A DNA stretch of 64,000 nt from Arthrobacter_E sp044748305 (GTDB lineage Bacteria > Actinomycetota > Actinomycetes > Actinomycetales > Micrococcaceae): assembly GCF_044748305.1 (NCBI RefSeq), contig NZ_JBIVFT010000006.1, positions 179,899 to 243,898 on the forward strand, in the 5' to 3' direction. The position numbers and the translations under genes were made by a program. The notes under the pieces are model-generated. The model was not told the origin of the DNA. It saw only the letters and a program-made list of their open reading frames with translations, and ran no database searches. This document shows, one piece after another, positions 1-7,868 of the stretch; position 1 is the stretch's first letter; each line of letters starts with the position of its first letter.

Positions 1-906
1 TCCCTGAGCGTCTTGCGTCTGGCGGAGCTCGCCGCGGAGGCCGGCGTGCCCGACGGCGTGCTGAACGTCGTGACGGGATCCGGGCGGGTGGTGGGAGCCG
101 CGCTGGCCCACCACATGGACGTCGATGCGCTCGCGTTCACCGGATCCACCGCGGTCTCGCGGACCCTTCTGGAGGCGTCCGGCCGAAGCAACCTCAAGCG
201 GCTGAGCCTGGAGGCGGGAGGCAAGAGCTCGAATCTCGTGTTCGCCGACACCGCGGACCTGCCCCTGGCGGCGGCGAAGGCCGCCTTCGGGGCGTACTAC
301 AACCAGGGGCAGGTGTGCTCGGCGAACTCCCGGATCCTGGTCCAGCGGCAGGTTCACGATGAGTTCGCCGAGCTGCTCGCCCAGGCCGCCGCCGGCTATG
401 CCCCGGCGGACCCGCTCTCCGGTGCCGAGGGAAACGGCGCCCTGATCAGCTCCGCCCATACGGACGGCGTGGAGCGATGGATTTCTCGGGGCCGCGCCGA
501 GGGTGAGGTGCTCTTCGGAGGTGAACGGCGGACCATCAGCGGTTCGGACGCCTATCTTGAGCCGACGCTGCTCGGCGGGTTGCCCGGAGACCATGACGTC
601 CATCGGGAGGAGATCTTCGGACCGGTGGCAGTGCTTCACCCCTTCGACACGGAGGAAGAGGCCGTTCGGCTGGCCAACGCCACCGACTACGGGCTGGCGG
701 CGTCGGTGTGGACTTCGGATCTGTCCAGGGCCCATCGGGTGGCCGGGGAGCTGTTGGCGGGGACGGTGTCCGTGAACACGGTGGACGCGCTGGGAAACAC
801 CACGCCGTTCGGAGGGTTCAAGCAGTCGGGTTTCGGCCGGGACCTGTCCTTGCACGCCTTCGACAACTACACGGCTCCGAAGACCACCTGGATCCAGTTC
901 GGCTGA
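1..906 (+). CDS. Aldehyde dehydrogenase, C-terminal part (cut by window start)
   Basis: The reading frame is open from base 1, so the gene begins upstream and only the last ~301 codons are present. The protein is an NAD(P)-dependent aldehyde dehydrogenase, oxidising an aldehyde to the acid in the cytoplasm. Visible motifs are the general-base glutamate in LEAGGK (family usual LELGGK), the nucleophilic cysteine in QGQVCSANSR, the EEIFGPV segment, and the C-terminal PFGGFKQSGFGRD. This pattern fits the gamma-aminobutyraldehyde/betaine-aldehyde subgroup, but the substrate cannot be fixed from a fragment. An amino-acid/polyamine-type permease lies downstream on the same strand, which would suit an amine-catabolic locus; that link is inference. 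Confidence 0.9.
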   Translation, partial: SLSVLRLAELAAEAGVPDGVLNVVTGSGRVVGAALAHHMDVDALAFTGSTAVSRTLLEASGRSNLKRLSLEAGGKSSNLVFADTADLPLAAAKAAFGAYYNQGQVCSANSRILVQRQVHDEFAELLAQAAAGYAPADPLSGAEGNGALISSAHTDGVERWISRGRAEGEVLFGGERRTISGSDAYLEPTLLGGLPGDHDVHREEIFGPVAVLHPFDTEEEAVRLANATDYGLAASVWTSDLSRAHRVAGELLAGTVSVNTVDALGNTTPFGGFKQSGFGRDLSLHAFDNYTAPKTTWIQFG

Positions 907-921
907 CACTGCATCTGAAGA

Positions 922-940
922 ATCGATGATGTCTATCGAT
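922..940. promoter_or_regulatory. Small inverted repeat upstream of permease
   Basis: ATCGAT occurs twice (922-927 and 935-940), separated by 7 nt, in an AT-richer stretch between the dehydrogenase stop and the permease. It could be a regulator-binding dyad. No family can be named. Confidence 0.25.
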
Positions 941-998
941 ATTCAGTGGTTTACGTGATGTATGCCACAAATCTACTCTGAGGGGAAGCAACGTGGCG

Positions 999-1031
999 GG
1001 GCCAGGGCGGTTGCGAAGGGCCAGGGCGGTT
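999..1031 (+). repeat. 14-nt direct repeat in permease leader
   Basis: The 14-nt sequence GGGCCAGGGCGGTT is present at 999-1012 and again at 1018-1031, in the ~235-nt gap before the permease. Function is unknown. I could not fold this leader into any known riboswitch. Confidence 0.4.
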
Positions 1032-1141
1032 CCTGAGAACCCCCGGCCCGCCCGTCCCAGCCGTCGGCGGCAGCACCGCGATGCGCTCCCACACCTTCCC
1101 ATGCAGTGGCATTCCCTCAGCACAGCAGCAAAGGACCGATC

Positions 1142-2668
1142 ATGGACCAGCCAACCGCCTCCACGCGACTCGCGGAAGAGCAAAGCAAGCACCTGCAGAA
1201 ATCCCTCGGACGATTCGACATCCTTCTGCTCGTGGTGGCCGCCGTCATCTCGGTCGAGGTGCTGGGCCAGGTCTCCGGCTTCGGAGGTGAGACCTTCACT
1301 TGGACGCTCATCCTGGCGGTCACCTTCCTGGTGCCGTACGGCCTGATCTTCGCGGAGACCGGAGGCACCTTCACCGAGGAGGGCGGGGTCTACGTCTGGA
1401 CCAAGATGGCTTTCGGCCGGGCGACCGCCGCCATCGCAAGCCTCTTCACCTGGGTGACGCAGCCCGTGTGGGTCGGCGGCGCGATGTCCTTTGTGGCCGT
1501 GGAGACGTGGTCCAGCTATGTGGGGCACGTCGAGGCCGGGAGTATCGGGGATTACCTCTTCAAGATCGTCTTCATCTGGATCACCGTCACCTCCGCCGTG
1601 ATCAGCCTGAAGCACGGCAAATGGCTGCCGTCGCTGGGAGCGATCCTCAAGGTCGTGTTCCTGACGTTCTTCCTCGTGGTCACCATGATCTACGGTCTGC
1701 AGCACGGCTTCAACGGTCTGGACCTCGGGTTCTTCACCCCGACGCTGGCGGGTTTCCTCGGGGTGACGCCGCTCCTGCTGTTCTCCTTCCTCGGTTTCGA
1801 ATCGGGCAACAGTGCGGCCGGTGAGATGAAGAACCCGGCCAAGGATGTCCCCGTCTCCGTCGCCCGGTCATCGATGATCGCCGCCGCAAGCTATCTGCTG
1901 CCGATCCTCGCGATCCTCCTGGTGGTTCCGCTGGACAAGATCACCGGGATCGACGGGCTCTTCGGTGCGGTGGCCACCGTGTACACCGTGTTCGGCCCGG
2001 CGGCACAGGCCATGCTCGCCGTCTCCGCCGTCGTGTTCTGCTTCATCCTGGTCTCCCAGGGCGCCGCCTGGATGATCATCAGCGACCGTATGCAGGCCAT
2101 GGCCGCCGCGGACGGCTCATTCTTCGGCGGCTTCTTCGGCCGGTTCAACGCCCGGCTGGGAACACCCATCAGGGTGAACACGCTGTCCGGCGTCGTGGCC
2201 ACGGTGTTCATGATCGCGGCCATGCAGCTCAAGGGGGACAACGGTGCGCTCTTCGGAGTGGTCCTGACCATCGCCATCTCCACCTATCTGCTCAGCTACC
2301 TCGTGGTCATCCCGGCTGCCGTCCGCCTGCGCAGCAAGTTCCCGGACGCGGTCCGGCCCTTCAAGGTGCCGGTGTCCGACACGGTCTTCCTGATCCTGGG
2401 CGTGATCTGCTTCCTCTGGATCCTCATCGGTTCCTGGGTGGCCGTCTTCCCCGGAACGCTCGAAGCGCTCTTCGGGATCGACTACGACTTCGAGAAGACC
2501 TGGGGCGTTTCGCAAGGCGCCTTCGAAGCCTTCGCGCTCGGAACACTCGGCTGTGTGCTGGCCCTGGGGCTGATCGGCTACGCACGGGGACGGAAGGTCC
2601 GCCAGGCCGCAGGCTCCGTGGACGCCCCTGCAACGGAGCCCGCGGCCGGGGCTACCCTGGGGGTATGA
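1142..2668 (+). CDS. APC-superfamily amino acid/polyamine permease
   Basis: A cytoplasmic-membrane transporter of 508 residues with about twelve hydrophobic segments, matching the APC amino acid-polyamine-organocation family in length and layout. The N-terminal helix pair begins near residue 25 (FDILLLVVAAVISVEVLG), and a family-typical FAETGGTFTEEGG loop follows helix 2. I chose ATG 1142 because AAAGGA (1130-1135) sits 6 nt upstream; an in-frame ATG at 1106 would add 12 residues but has no such site. It probably imports an amino acid or amine with H+ or Na+. The upstream aldehyde dehydrogenase suggests an amine substrate, which is inference. Its stop overlaps the next gene by ATGA. Confidence 0.85.
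   Translation: MDQPTASTRLAEEQSKHLQKSLGRFDILLLVVAAVISVEVLGQVSGFGGETFTWTLILAVTFLVPYGLIFAETGGTFTEEGGVYVWTKMAFGRATAAIASLFTWVTQPVWVGGAMSFVAVETWSSYVGHVEAGSIGDYLFKIVFIWITVTSAVISLKHGKWLPSLGAILKVVFLTFFLVVTMIYGLQHGFNGLDLGFFTPTLAGFLGVTPLLLFSFLGFESGNSAAGEMKNPAKDVPVSVARSSMIAAASYLLPILAILLVVPLDKITGIDGLFGAVATVYTVFGPAAQAMLAVSAVVFCFILVSQGAAWMIISDRMQAMAAADGSFFGGFFGRFNARLGTPIRVNTLSGVVATVFMIAAMQLKGDNGALFGVVLTIAISTYLLSYLVVIPAAVRLRSKFPDAVRPFKVPVSDTVFLILGVICFLWILIGSWVAVFPGTLEALFGIDYDFEKTWGVSQGAFEAFALGTLGCVLALGLIGYARGRKVRQAAGSVDAPATEPAAGATLGV
2653..2658 (+). promoter_or_regulatory. Candidate -10 element (leaderless SDR start)
   Basis: TACCCT ends 6 nt before ATG 2665 inside the permease 3' end. It has the same geometry as nine other start codons in this window. 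It would allow separate leaderless transcription of the SDR gene. Confidence 0.35.
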
Positions 2669-3447
2669 CGGCACGAGCGGACGCCCTGGCGGCGCTGATC
2701 ACAGGAGCTTCATCCGGTCTGGGCGCGGAGTTCGCCCGCCAGTTCGCCGAGCAGGGCCACCATCTCATTCTGGTGGCGCGCGACGCCGGACGGCTGTCCG
2801 CCGCGGCGTCCGCCCTTGAGCGGGACTACGGCGTGACGGTGGAGGTGCTGCCTGCGGATCTGACCGACGACGGCGGCGTGGCCGCCGTCGTCGAGCGCCT
2901 CAGTGATGCTTCCCGCCCGGTGGATGTGCTGGTCAACAACGCGGGCATCGGCCTGCTGCACCCCTTCGAGAAGAACAGCATCGAGGAAGAGAAGCTGCAC
3001 TTGCGCCTCCATGTGCAGACGACCATGGAGCTGTGTCACGCCGCGCTTCAACTCATGCTGGAACGCGGTTCCGGACGCATCATCAACGTGGCCAGTGTCG
3101 CGGCGTTCGCCACCAGGGGGACGTACTCGGCGGCCAAGTCCTGGGAGCTGAGTTTCAGCCGCTGGGCGAACCTGGCCTATGGGCCGTCCGGTGTGAAGAT
3201 CACCGCCCTCTGCCCGGGGTTCACTCACACGGAGTTCCATGAGCGCATGGGCCTGGACAAGACGGCGATGCCGCGCTGGATGTGGCTCGACGCCCGCCGC
3301 GTGGTGCGGGACGGCCTGGCCGACAACGAACGCGGCAAGGGCGTCTCGATTCCGAGCCTGCGGTACAAGGCGGTGGTGACCGCCACGCGCTTCCTGCCGG
3401 CACGCTTCACGGGTGGCCCGCCGCGCAGGCCGCTGGCGGGAAACTGA
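2665..3447 (+). CDS. Short-chain dehydrogenase/reductase (SDR)
   Basis: A 260-residue classical SDR. The Rossmann motif TGASSGLG is at residues 13-20, the structural NNAG at 91-94, and the catalytic S144, Y154 and K158 (YSAAK) are all present. R39 after beta-strand 2 (VARD) favours NADP(H). The C-terminal 30 residues resemble the DltE/YqjQ-like SDR group rather than ketoacyl reductases. The start overlaps the permease stop (ATGA) and has no clear Shine-Dalgarno site, so it is either translationally coupled or leaderless. The substrate is unknown. Confidence 0.88.
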   Translation: MTARADALAALITGASSGLGAEFARQFAEQGHHLILVARDAGRLSAAASALERDYGVTVEVLPADLTDDGGVAAVVERLSDASRPVDVLVNNAGIGLLHPFEKNSIEEEKLHLRLHVQTTMELCHAALQLMLERGSGRIINVASVAAFATRGTYSAAKSWELSFSRWANLAYGPSGVKITALCPGFTHTEFHERMGLDKTAMPRWMWLDARRVVRDGLADNERGKGVSIPSLRYKAVVTATRFLPARFTGGPPRRPLAGN

Positions 3448-3467
3448 CTGGGCCCTTAAAGCGGCAA

Positions 3468-3524
3468 TCGACTGCTGATTAATCGTCTGAAAACGGTTCT
3501 AAAGGACGATTAATCAGCAGTCGA
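3468..3524. terminator. 20-bp perfect inverted repeat between convergent genes
   Basis: Arms 3468-3487 and 3505-3524 are exact reverse complements (20 bp) with a 17-nt loop. They lie between the SDR stop (+) and the MFS stop (-). The stem is AT-rich compared with its surroundings and has no T-tract. It probably works as a bidirectional, I-shaped terminator; a protein-binding role is not excluded. Confidence 0.7.
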
Positions 3525-3539
3525 CGAAGATGCGAAACC

Positions 3540-5174
3540 TCAGCTCGGGGTGCCCGCGAGCGGACGGTCCTCGAACGGCATCGCGTCCAGATCCAGCAGG
3601 GGGTTGTCCTCCTGGGTGGCCACGAGCTCGCGGGCCTCCTCTTCCGTTGCCACACTCGGCATGGAACCGGGAAGCGGCCGACGGGCCGACTCCGGCAGGA
3701 AGTAGATCGCGATGCCACCGATCACGGAGGTGGCCATGAGGTAATACGCGGGCATCATGTCGTTGCCGGTGGCCTGGATGAGCGAGGCCACGATGAACGG
3801 CGTGGTTCCACCGAAGATCGCCATCGAGAAGTTGTAGGCGATGCCCATGCCGCCGTAACGGCTCGACGTCGGGAACAGCGCCGGGAGGGCGGACGCCAGA
3901 TTGGCCACGTAGAAGGTGACCGGGAAGGCGACCAGGGCCAGGCCGGCCAAGGTGGACCAGACCTCGCCGATGCCGATCAGCAGGAACGCCGGGATCGAGA
4001 GCACGACGGTGCTGCCCGCACCGACCCAGAGCACCGGGCGGCGGCCCACCTTGTCAGAGAGGCGTCCGGTCAACGGGATGCAGGCGGCCATGATGACCAG
4101 GACCGGGATGGTCAGGAGCGTGCCGTGGATCGGGTCGTAGCCCTTGGAATCCGTGAGGTAGGTAGGCATGTAGGACGTCAAGGCGTAGCCGACGGTGTTC
4201 GCCGCGGCCGCGAGGATCATGGCCAGGATGATCTGGCGCCAGTAGGTCTTCACCAGCATGATCGGGCCGGTGTTGGTGGAGGGGTCCTTCTCCGTGGCGC
4301 TGTTGACCTTGGCCTCCTGTGCGTCCAGGGTCGCCTGGAATTGCGGAGACTCCTCGATCTTGCTCCTGAAGTAGATGGCGATCAGACCCAGCGGGCCCGC
4401 CAGCAGGAACGGGATGCGCCAGCCCCAGGCCTCCATGTCGCTCGCGCTCAGGGTGAGCTGCAGGACGGAGACCAGAGCCGCGCCGACGGCGAAGCCCAGG
4501 TAGGAGCCCATGTCGAGGAAGCTGGCGAAGAAACCGCGCTTCTTATCCGGCGCATACTCGGAGACGAAGGTCGTGGCACCGGCGTATTCACCGCCCGTGG
4601 AGAAGCCCTGGATGAGCTTGAGCGTGACGAGCAGAGCCGCGGCCCAACCGCCGATCTGGGCGTAACCGGGAAGCAAGCCGATCCCGAAGGTGCTCGCGGC
4701 CATCATGGTCAGAGTGGCGGCCAGCACGCGCTGACGGCCGACCTTGTCGCCCAGCCAGCCGCAGACGATGCCGCCCAGCGGGCGTGCCACGAAGGTGACG
4801 GCGAAGGTGCCGAGCATGAAGAGTGTACGGACGGCGGGGTCCGCGTCGGGGAGGAAGACGGGGCCCATGGTGGTCACCAGGTAGCCGAACACGCCGACGT
4901 CGTACCACTCCATGGTGTTGCCGACGATGGTGCCGCCGATGGCCTTCTTCAGCATGGGTTTGTTCACGACATTGACGTCCGACACCTTGAGTCGGTGGCT
5001 CGGCAGACGGAATTTCCGGGCTGGCTTGCGCGGCGTGGAAGAACCGTGGGGAGATCCCTTGACGGCCGCATCGCCGCTGCCGCCCGGGCGGTCAGCGGCG
5101 GAGCCGTCGGGAGCCGAAGCGGAGCGGCCCGTGGGGGCCGTCAGAGTCTTCTGTGAGTCTGGGTCTGTGGGCAT
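3540..5174 (-). CDS. MHS-family MFS symporter (ProP-like)
   Basis: A 544-residue membrane transporter of the metabolite:H+ symporter (MHS) branch. The start of helix 1 carries the MHS hallmark GNTMEWYDVGVFGYL, followed by RPLGGIVCGWLGDKVGRQ (loop 2-3 motif) and LIQGFSTGGEYAGA. About twelve membrane segments follow. The first ~70 residues are a hydrophilic, low-complexity extension longer than usual for the family. ATG 5174 was chosen because AAGGAGA lies just upstream on the minus strand; the frame stays open to 5501 but that part reads as non-coding. ProP-like members carry proline, betaine or ectoine, related ones carry citrate or ketoglutarate, and sequence alone does not decide. It is monocistronic and convergent with the SDR. 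Confidence 0.87.
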   Translation of the reverse strand: MPTDPDSQKTLTAPTGRSASAPDGSAADRPGGSGDAAVKGSPHGSSTPRKPARKFRLPSHRLKVSDVNVVNKPMLKKAIGGTIVGNTMEWYDVGVFGYLVTTMGPVFLPDADPAVRTLFMLGTFAVTFVARPLGGIVCGWLGDKVGRQRVLAATLTMMAASTFGIGLLPGYAQIGGWAAALLVTLKLIQGFSTGGEYAGATTFVSEYAPDKKRGFFASFLDMGSYLGFAVGAALVSVLQLTLSASDMEAWGWRIPFLLAGPLGLIAIYFRSKIEESPQFQATLDAQEAKVNSATEKDPSTNTGPIMLVKTYWRQIILAMILAAAANTVGYALTSYMPTYLTDSKGYDPIHGTLLTIPVLVIMAACIPLTGRLSDKVGRRPVLWVGAGSTVVLSIPAFLLIGIGEVWSTLAGLALVAFPVTFYVANLASALPALFPTSSRYGGMGIAYNFSMAIFGGTTPFIVASLIQATGNDMMPAYYLMATSVIGGIAIYFLPESARRPLPGSMPSVATEEEARELVATQEDNPLLDLDAMPFEDRPLAGTPS

Positions 5175-5433
5175 TTGGGCTTCTCCTTGAGGGAGGTCAT
5201 TTGCTTGCGACTTGCACTTCTGTGCGGGTCCGGGTCCCGCGATGACAATCAAGTTTAGTCCACTTGACGCAACTTGACCCAATCGTGCGCCGTTTCGGCA
5301 TCCCAAATTCATCCCTGTGTGCGGTATGAACGCCCACCTCAACACGCCTTTTTGGCACAGTCTGCCACCCTGTGAAAGAGCCTTCTTCACAGTCGTGCCT
5401 AGTAGGCTGGGGAGCCAAGGGAAGGGGAGTGCA

Positions 5434-5907
5434 ATGGGTGCTGAAATCGAGGAGCAGTCGGCGGGCGGTCGAACCGTGATCTCCGATTCCGCCGTGGCCA
5501 AGGTCGCCGGCCTGGCGGCGCGCGCCGTTCCGGGCGTGTACTCGCTCGGAACCGGGACGCCACGGGCGCTGGGCGCGATCCGCGATGCCGTGGGGAACCC
5601 GGATCACGTGGCCGGGGTCCGTGCCGAAGTGGGGGAGACCCAGGTGGCGGTGGACCTGACACTCGTGGCCGAGTTCGGTTACCGATTCCAGGACATCGCC
5701 AACGCCGTCCGGGCCGCCGTGTATCACGCCGTCGAGGACCTGGTGGGACTGGCTGTGATCGAGGTCAACATCGAGATCAACGACGTCCAGCTTCCCGGAA
5801 GCAAGCAGGACTCGCGCGCGGCACGCAACGCTCCCGCGGCAGCCGCCCAACCCAGTACTGAGCAACCCAGTACTGAGCAGTCCAGCACCGTCGTCGAAGG
5901 AAAGTGA
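5434..5907 (+). CDS. Asp23/Gls24-family envelope stress protein
   Basis: A 157-residue cytoplasmic protein of the Asp23/Gls24 family (alkaline-shock protein). The conserved core runs from TVISDSAVAKVAGLAARAV through PGVYSLG to YRFQDIANAVRAAVYHAVED. In firmicutes Asp23 is tethered to the membrane by AmaP, and an AmaP-like protein is encoded four genes downstream. The start at ATG 5434 follows AGGGGAG; the frame opens at 5317 without support. The C-terminus carries a short PSTEQ tandem repeat from a 15-nt DNA duplication. It is the first gene of a tightly packed operon running to 7700. Confidence 0.9.
   Translation: MGAEIEEQSAGGRTVISDSAVAKVAGLAARAVPGVYSLGTGTPRALGAIRDAVGNPDHVAGVRAEVGETQVAVDLTLVAEFGYRFQDIANAVRAAVYHAVEDLVGLAVIEVNIEINDVQLPGSKQDSRAARNAPAAAAQPSTEQPSTEQSSTVVEGK
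5851..5880 (+). repeat. 15-nt tandem duplication in Asp23 gene
   Basis: Two 15-nt units (5851-5865, 5866-5880) differ only in the last base and encode PSTEQ twice; a degenerate third unit follows. It lies in the disordered tail, so copy number could vary harmlessly. Confidence 0.7.
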
Positions 5908-5912
5908 GCACC

Positions 5913-6104
5913 ATGAACCACACCCTGAGCGGCATCGCCATCGGTGCCTTCCTCGCCTTCATGTCCTTCCAATTCGGGTGGTGGGGCTTCGTGGTCTCCA
6001 TCGTCTTCATGGGTCTGGGCGCCCTCCTGGGCCGTGCCGTGGACGGGCGGATCGACCTGCGCCGGGTCCTGGACGCCCTGACGGGACGGCGCTCCTCCTC
6101 ATGA
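5913..6104 (+). CDS. DUF2273-type small membrane protein
   Basis: A 63-residue protein made of two adjacent hydrophobic helices (about residues 6-20 and 22-42) and a short basic tail GRRSSS. DUF2273 proteins of this size and layout are typically encoded between Asp23 paralogues. ATG 5913 lies about 10 nt after GAAGGAA; a GTG at 5904 overlaps the previous stop but is too close to that site. It probably helps place the Asp23 complex at the membrane, which is inference from context. Confidence 0.75.
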   Translation: MNHTLSGIAIGAFLAFMSFQFGWWGFVVSIVFMGLGALLGRAVDGRIDLRRVLDALTGRRSSS

Positions 6105-6484
6105 CCGGAGTCGTCGCAGAGGAAGGGGCCGGCCGTGTTCTGGCCGGCCACAACCGCTTCAGCAACCAGGCTCTGACCAGCCTAGCGAAGGCCGCCTGCG
6201 CGGAAGTCCTGGACGTGCCGGCGCATGAGGTGCGGGTGGACTGGAGGGACGACGACGGCCTGCTCGCCCTGAGCCTCGTCACGCCGCTCGGTATGCCGGG
6301 ACTGTCCGAGATCATCCGTGACCCGCAGGCCCTGGCGGCCTCCGGCGGCAGCATTCACGAGCGTGCGGTGCGTGCCAAGGAGGCCATCCGGGCCCGGGTC
6401 ATGCAGCTGAGCGGTTCCGAACTGAGCAGAGTGGACATCCGGGTCTCGGGCGTCCTTCAGCGGACCGCAGGAAGGGTGAGGTGA
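6101..6484 (+). CDS. Second, short Asp23/Gls24-like protein
   Basis: A 127-residue protein whose order of helices and strands resembles the Asp23 core (ALTSLAKAACAEVLDV... RVDIRVSGV). It is diverged, and the family assignment rests mainly on context. ATG 6101 overlaps the DUF2273 stop by ATGA, so translation is coupled. The open frame begins at 5978, but that stretch lies inside the previous gene. It probably forms a mixed oligomer with the upstream Asp23 protein. Confidence 0.7.
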   Translation: MTGVVAEEGAGRVLAGHNRFSNQALTSLAKAACAEVLDVPAHEVRVDWRDDDGLLALSLVTPLGMPGLSEIIRDPQALAASGGSIHERAVRAKEAIRARVMQLSGSELSRVDIRVSGVLQRTAGRVR

Positions 6485-7095
6485 GCGGAGTGACGATTCA
6501 GCCCCGGTCTCCGGAAGAGGAGCGGCGTTTCCTGGATGAGGTGACGAAACGTGAGCTCACGCCGTCCCGTTCCGGCGTGTCTTTGCTGGCGGGCGTCCTG
6601 GTCAGCATCCTCTGCATTTACTTTCTACTCGAGGCCGTCCTCGCGCTCTTCCGTCTGCCCGGCTGGCTCATCGACCCTGACGAGGCTCTCGACTGGGTAG
6701 CAGGTCTGCCCGGCACCGGTCCTGGACCCGTCCTGGCACTCGGCGGTGCCGTGCTGGCCATGATCGGCCTCTTCTTCCTGCTCGGTGCCGTCGTTCCCGG
6801 CCGCAGGGCGCGTCACGCCCTGCCTCACGAGGGCCTGGCCGTGGTCGTGGATGACGAGGTCATCGCCTCCGCGCTCGCCCGTCGGGCACGTCTGGCAGCC
6901 AATGTCTCTCCCGCGCAGGTCATGGTGACCGTCGCCCGTGCCCACGTGGTGGTCAATGTCCGCCCGACCTCCGGCCTCCGGGTCACCCCGGATGCCGTCG
7001 AAAGGGCGGTGACGGACGAGCTGGACGCCATGGGTCTCGCACCCCGTCCCGCCGTGACCGTCAACATCGCCGCCACCGGGGTGGTGGGCGCATGA
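6481..7095 (+). CDS. DUF6286-like membrane protein of the Asp23 cluster
   Basis: A 204-residue protein with two membrane helices (about 32-58 and 80-104) and a cytoplasmic C-terminal alpha/beta domain ending in RPAVTVNIAATG. This architecture recurs in actinobacterial Asp23 operons, where it is annotated DUF6286. The GTG start at 6481 overlaps the previous stop (GTGA). The soluble domain resembles a small Asp23/AmaP-like fold, suggesting it anchors Asp23 proteins to the membrane. No biochemical function is known to me. Confidence 0.75.
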   Translation: MSGVTIQPRSPEEERRFLDEVTKRELTPSRSGVSLLAGVLVSILCIYFLLEAVLALFRLPGWLIDPDEALDWVAGLPGTGPGPVLALGGAVLAMIGLFFLLGAVVPGRRARHALPHEGLAVVVDDEVIASALARRARLAANVSPAQVMVTVARAHVVVNVRPTSGLRVTPDAVERAVTDELDAMGLAPRPAVTVNIAATGVVGA

Positions 7096-7700
7096 ACGGT
7101 ACGCCGCGCGGGCTGAACCGCTTCTTCACCGGGCTCTTCGGCCTGTTGCTCCTCGTCGTCGGTCTCGGCCTGATGGTCATCACCTTCGTCCCCGCGGCAG
7201 CCCGTGCCTGGCGCAGCGTGGGTCGGCACTGGGCACAGTGGCTGCACAAGAGTTACGAGGCCATGCCGCTCATGTCCGGCAGCAGCTGGGTCTACGTCAT
7301 GGTCGTCGTCCTGCTGCTGGTGGTCCTGGTGGTGACGGTGCGCTGGATCTCCGGGCAAGGCCAGGGGCGCTCCAGCCTTCTGGTGGACCGTCCGGATGAT
7401 TCTCCGACCCCTGGCGACGTGACCGTGAGCGGGAACGTCGCGGAGCAGTTGCTGCGTTCGGCTCTCGCCGGACGAGGTGACCTGCTGGGGCTTCAGGTGG
7501 GCACGTATCAGTACCGGGGGACGACGGCGTTGAGGGTGCGCCTGTACCCGCGCAAGGGGGCGTCGCCTCAGAAACTCGTGCAGGACGTGGATGTTCTGTT
7601 GCGGAGCATGGATGCGATGATCGGGCAGCACACGCCCGTCCTGCTCCACCTCGGTTCGGGAACCCGTGCGATGTTCACCCGGGAGGAACGGGTCCGCTGA
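7092..7700 (+). CDS. amaP: AmaP-like alkaline-shock membrane anchor
   Basis: A 202-residue protein with an N-terminal helix at 10-34, a second helix at about 66-86, and a cytoplasmic domain. It has the AmaP topology: a two-helix hairpin followed by a soluble domain that binds Asp23 in Staphylococcus. The start overlaps the previous stop by ATGA. It is the last gene of the 5434-7700 operon, in which every junction but one overlaps by 4 nt, implying fixed stoichiometry. The symbol follows family similarity; identity at the sequence level to firmicute AmaP is likely low. Confidence 0.75.
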   Translation: MNGTPRGLNRFFTGLFGLLLLVVGLGLMVITFVPAAARAWRSVGRHWAQWLHKSYEAMPLMSGSSWVYVMVVVLLLVVLVVTVRWISGQGQGRSSLLVDRPDDSPTPGDVTVSGNVAEQLLRSALAGRGDLLGLQVGTYQYRGTTALRVRLYPRKGASPQKLVQDVDVLLRSMDAMIGQHTPVLLHLGSGTRAMFTREERVR

Positions 7701-7764
7701 GCCTGGGGCCGGCTTCGCCGGTGTGTCGCTGGATGACTTCGGGCCGTCCGTCGCATTGCCGCCC

Positions 7765-7794
7765 TTGCCCTGAAACGGGTGCGCCGCCTAGCGT
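7765..7794 (+). promoter_or_regulatory. Candidate promoter of the repeat protein
   Basis: TTGCCC (7765-7770), an 18-nt spacer and TAGCGT (7789-7794) precede the ATG at 7869, leaving a leader of roughly 68 nt. Assigned by eye only. Confidence 0.4.
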
Positions 7795-7868
7795 GATGGT
7801 GGGAACACCCGTGACCGGGGCGGCCGCCGTCGTGCGTCTGCCCAGCCATCCACAACGCAGGAGTCATC

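Noticed and set aside
999..1031. Possible riboswitch in the permease leader
   Set aside because: The repeat caught attention, but I could not form conserved cores of guanidine, glycine or SAM-type riboswitches.
4125..5156. 343-codon plus-strand open frame
   Set aside because: Antisense to the ProP-like transporter. Repetitive Gly/Glu/Asp/Arg composition shows no real protein.
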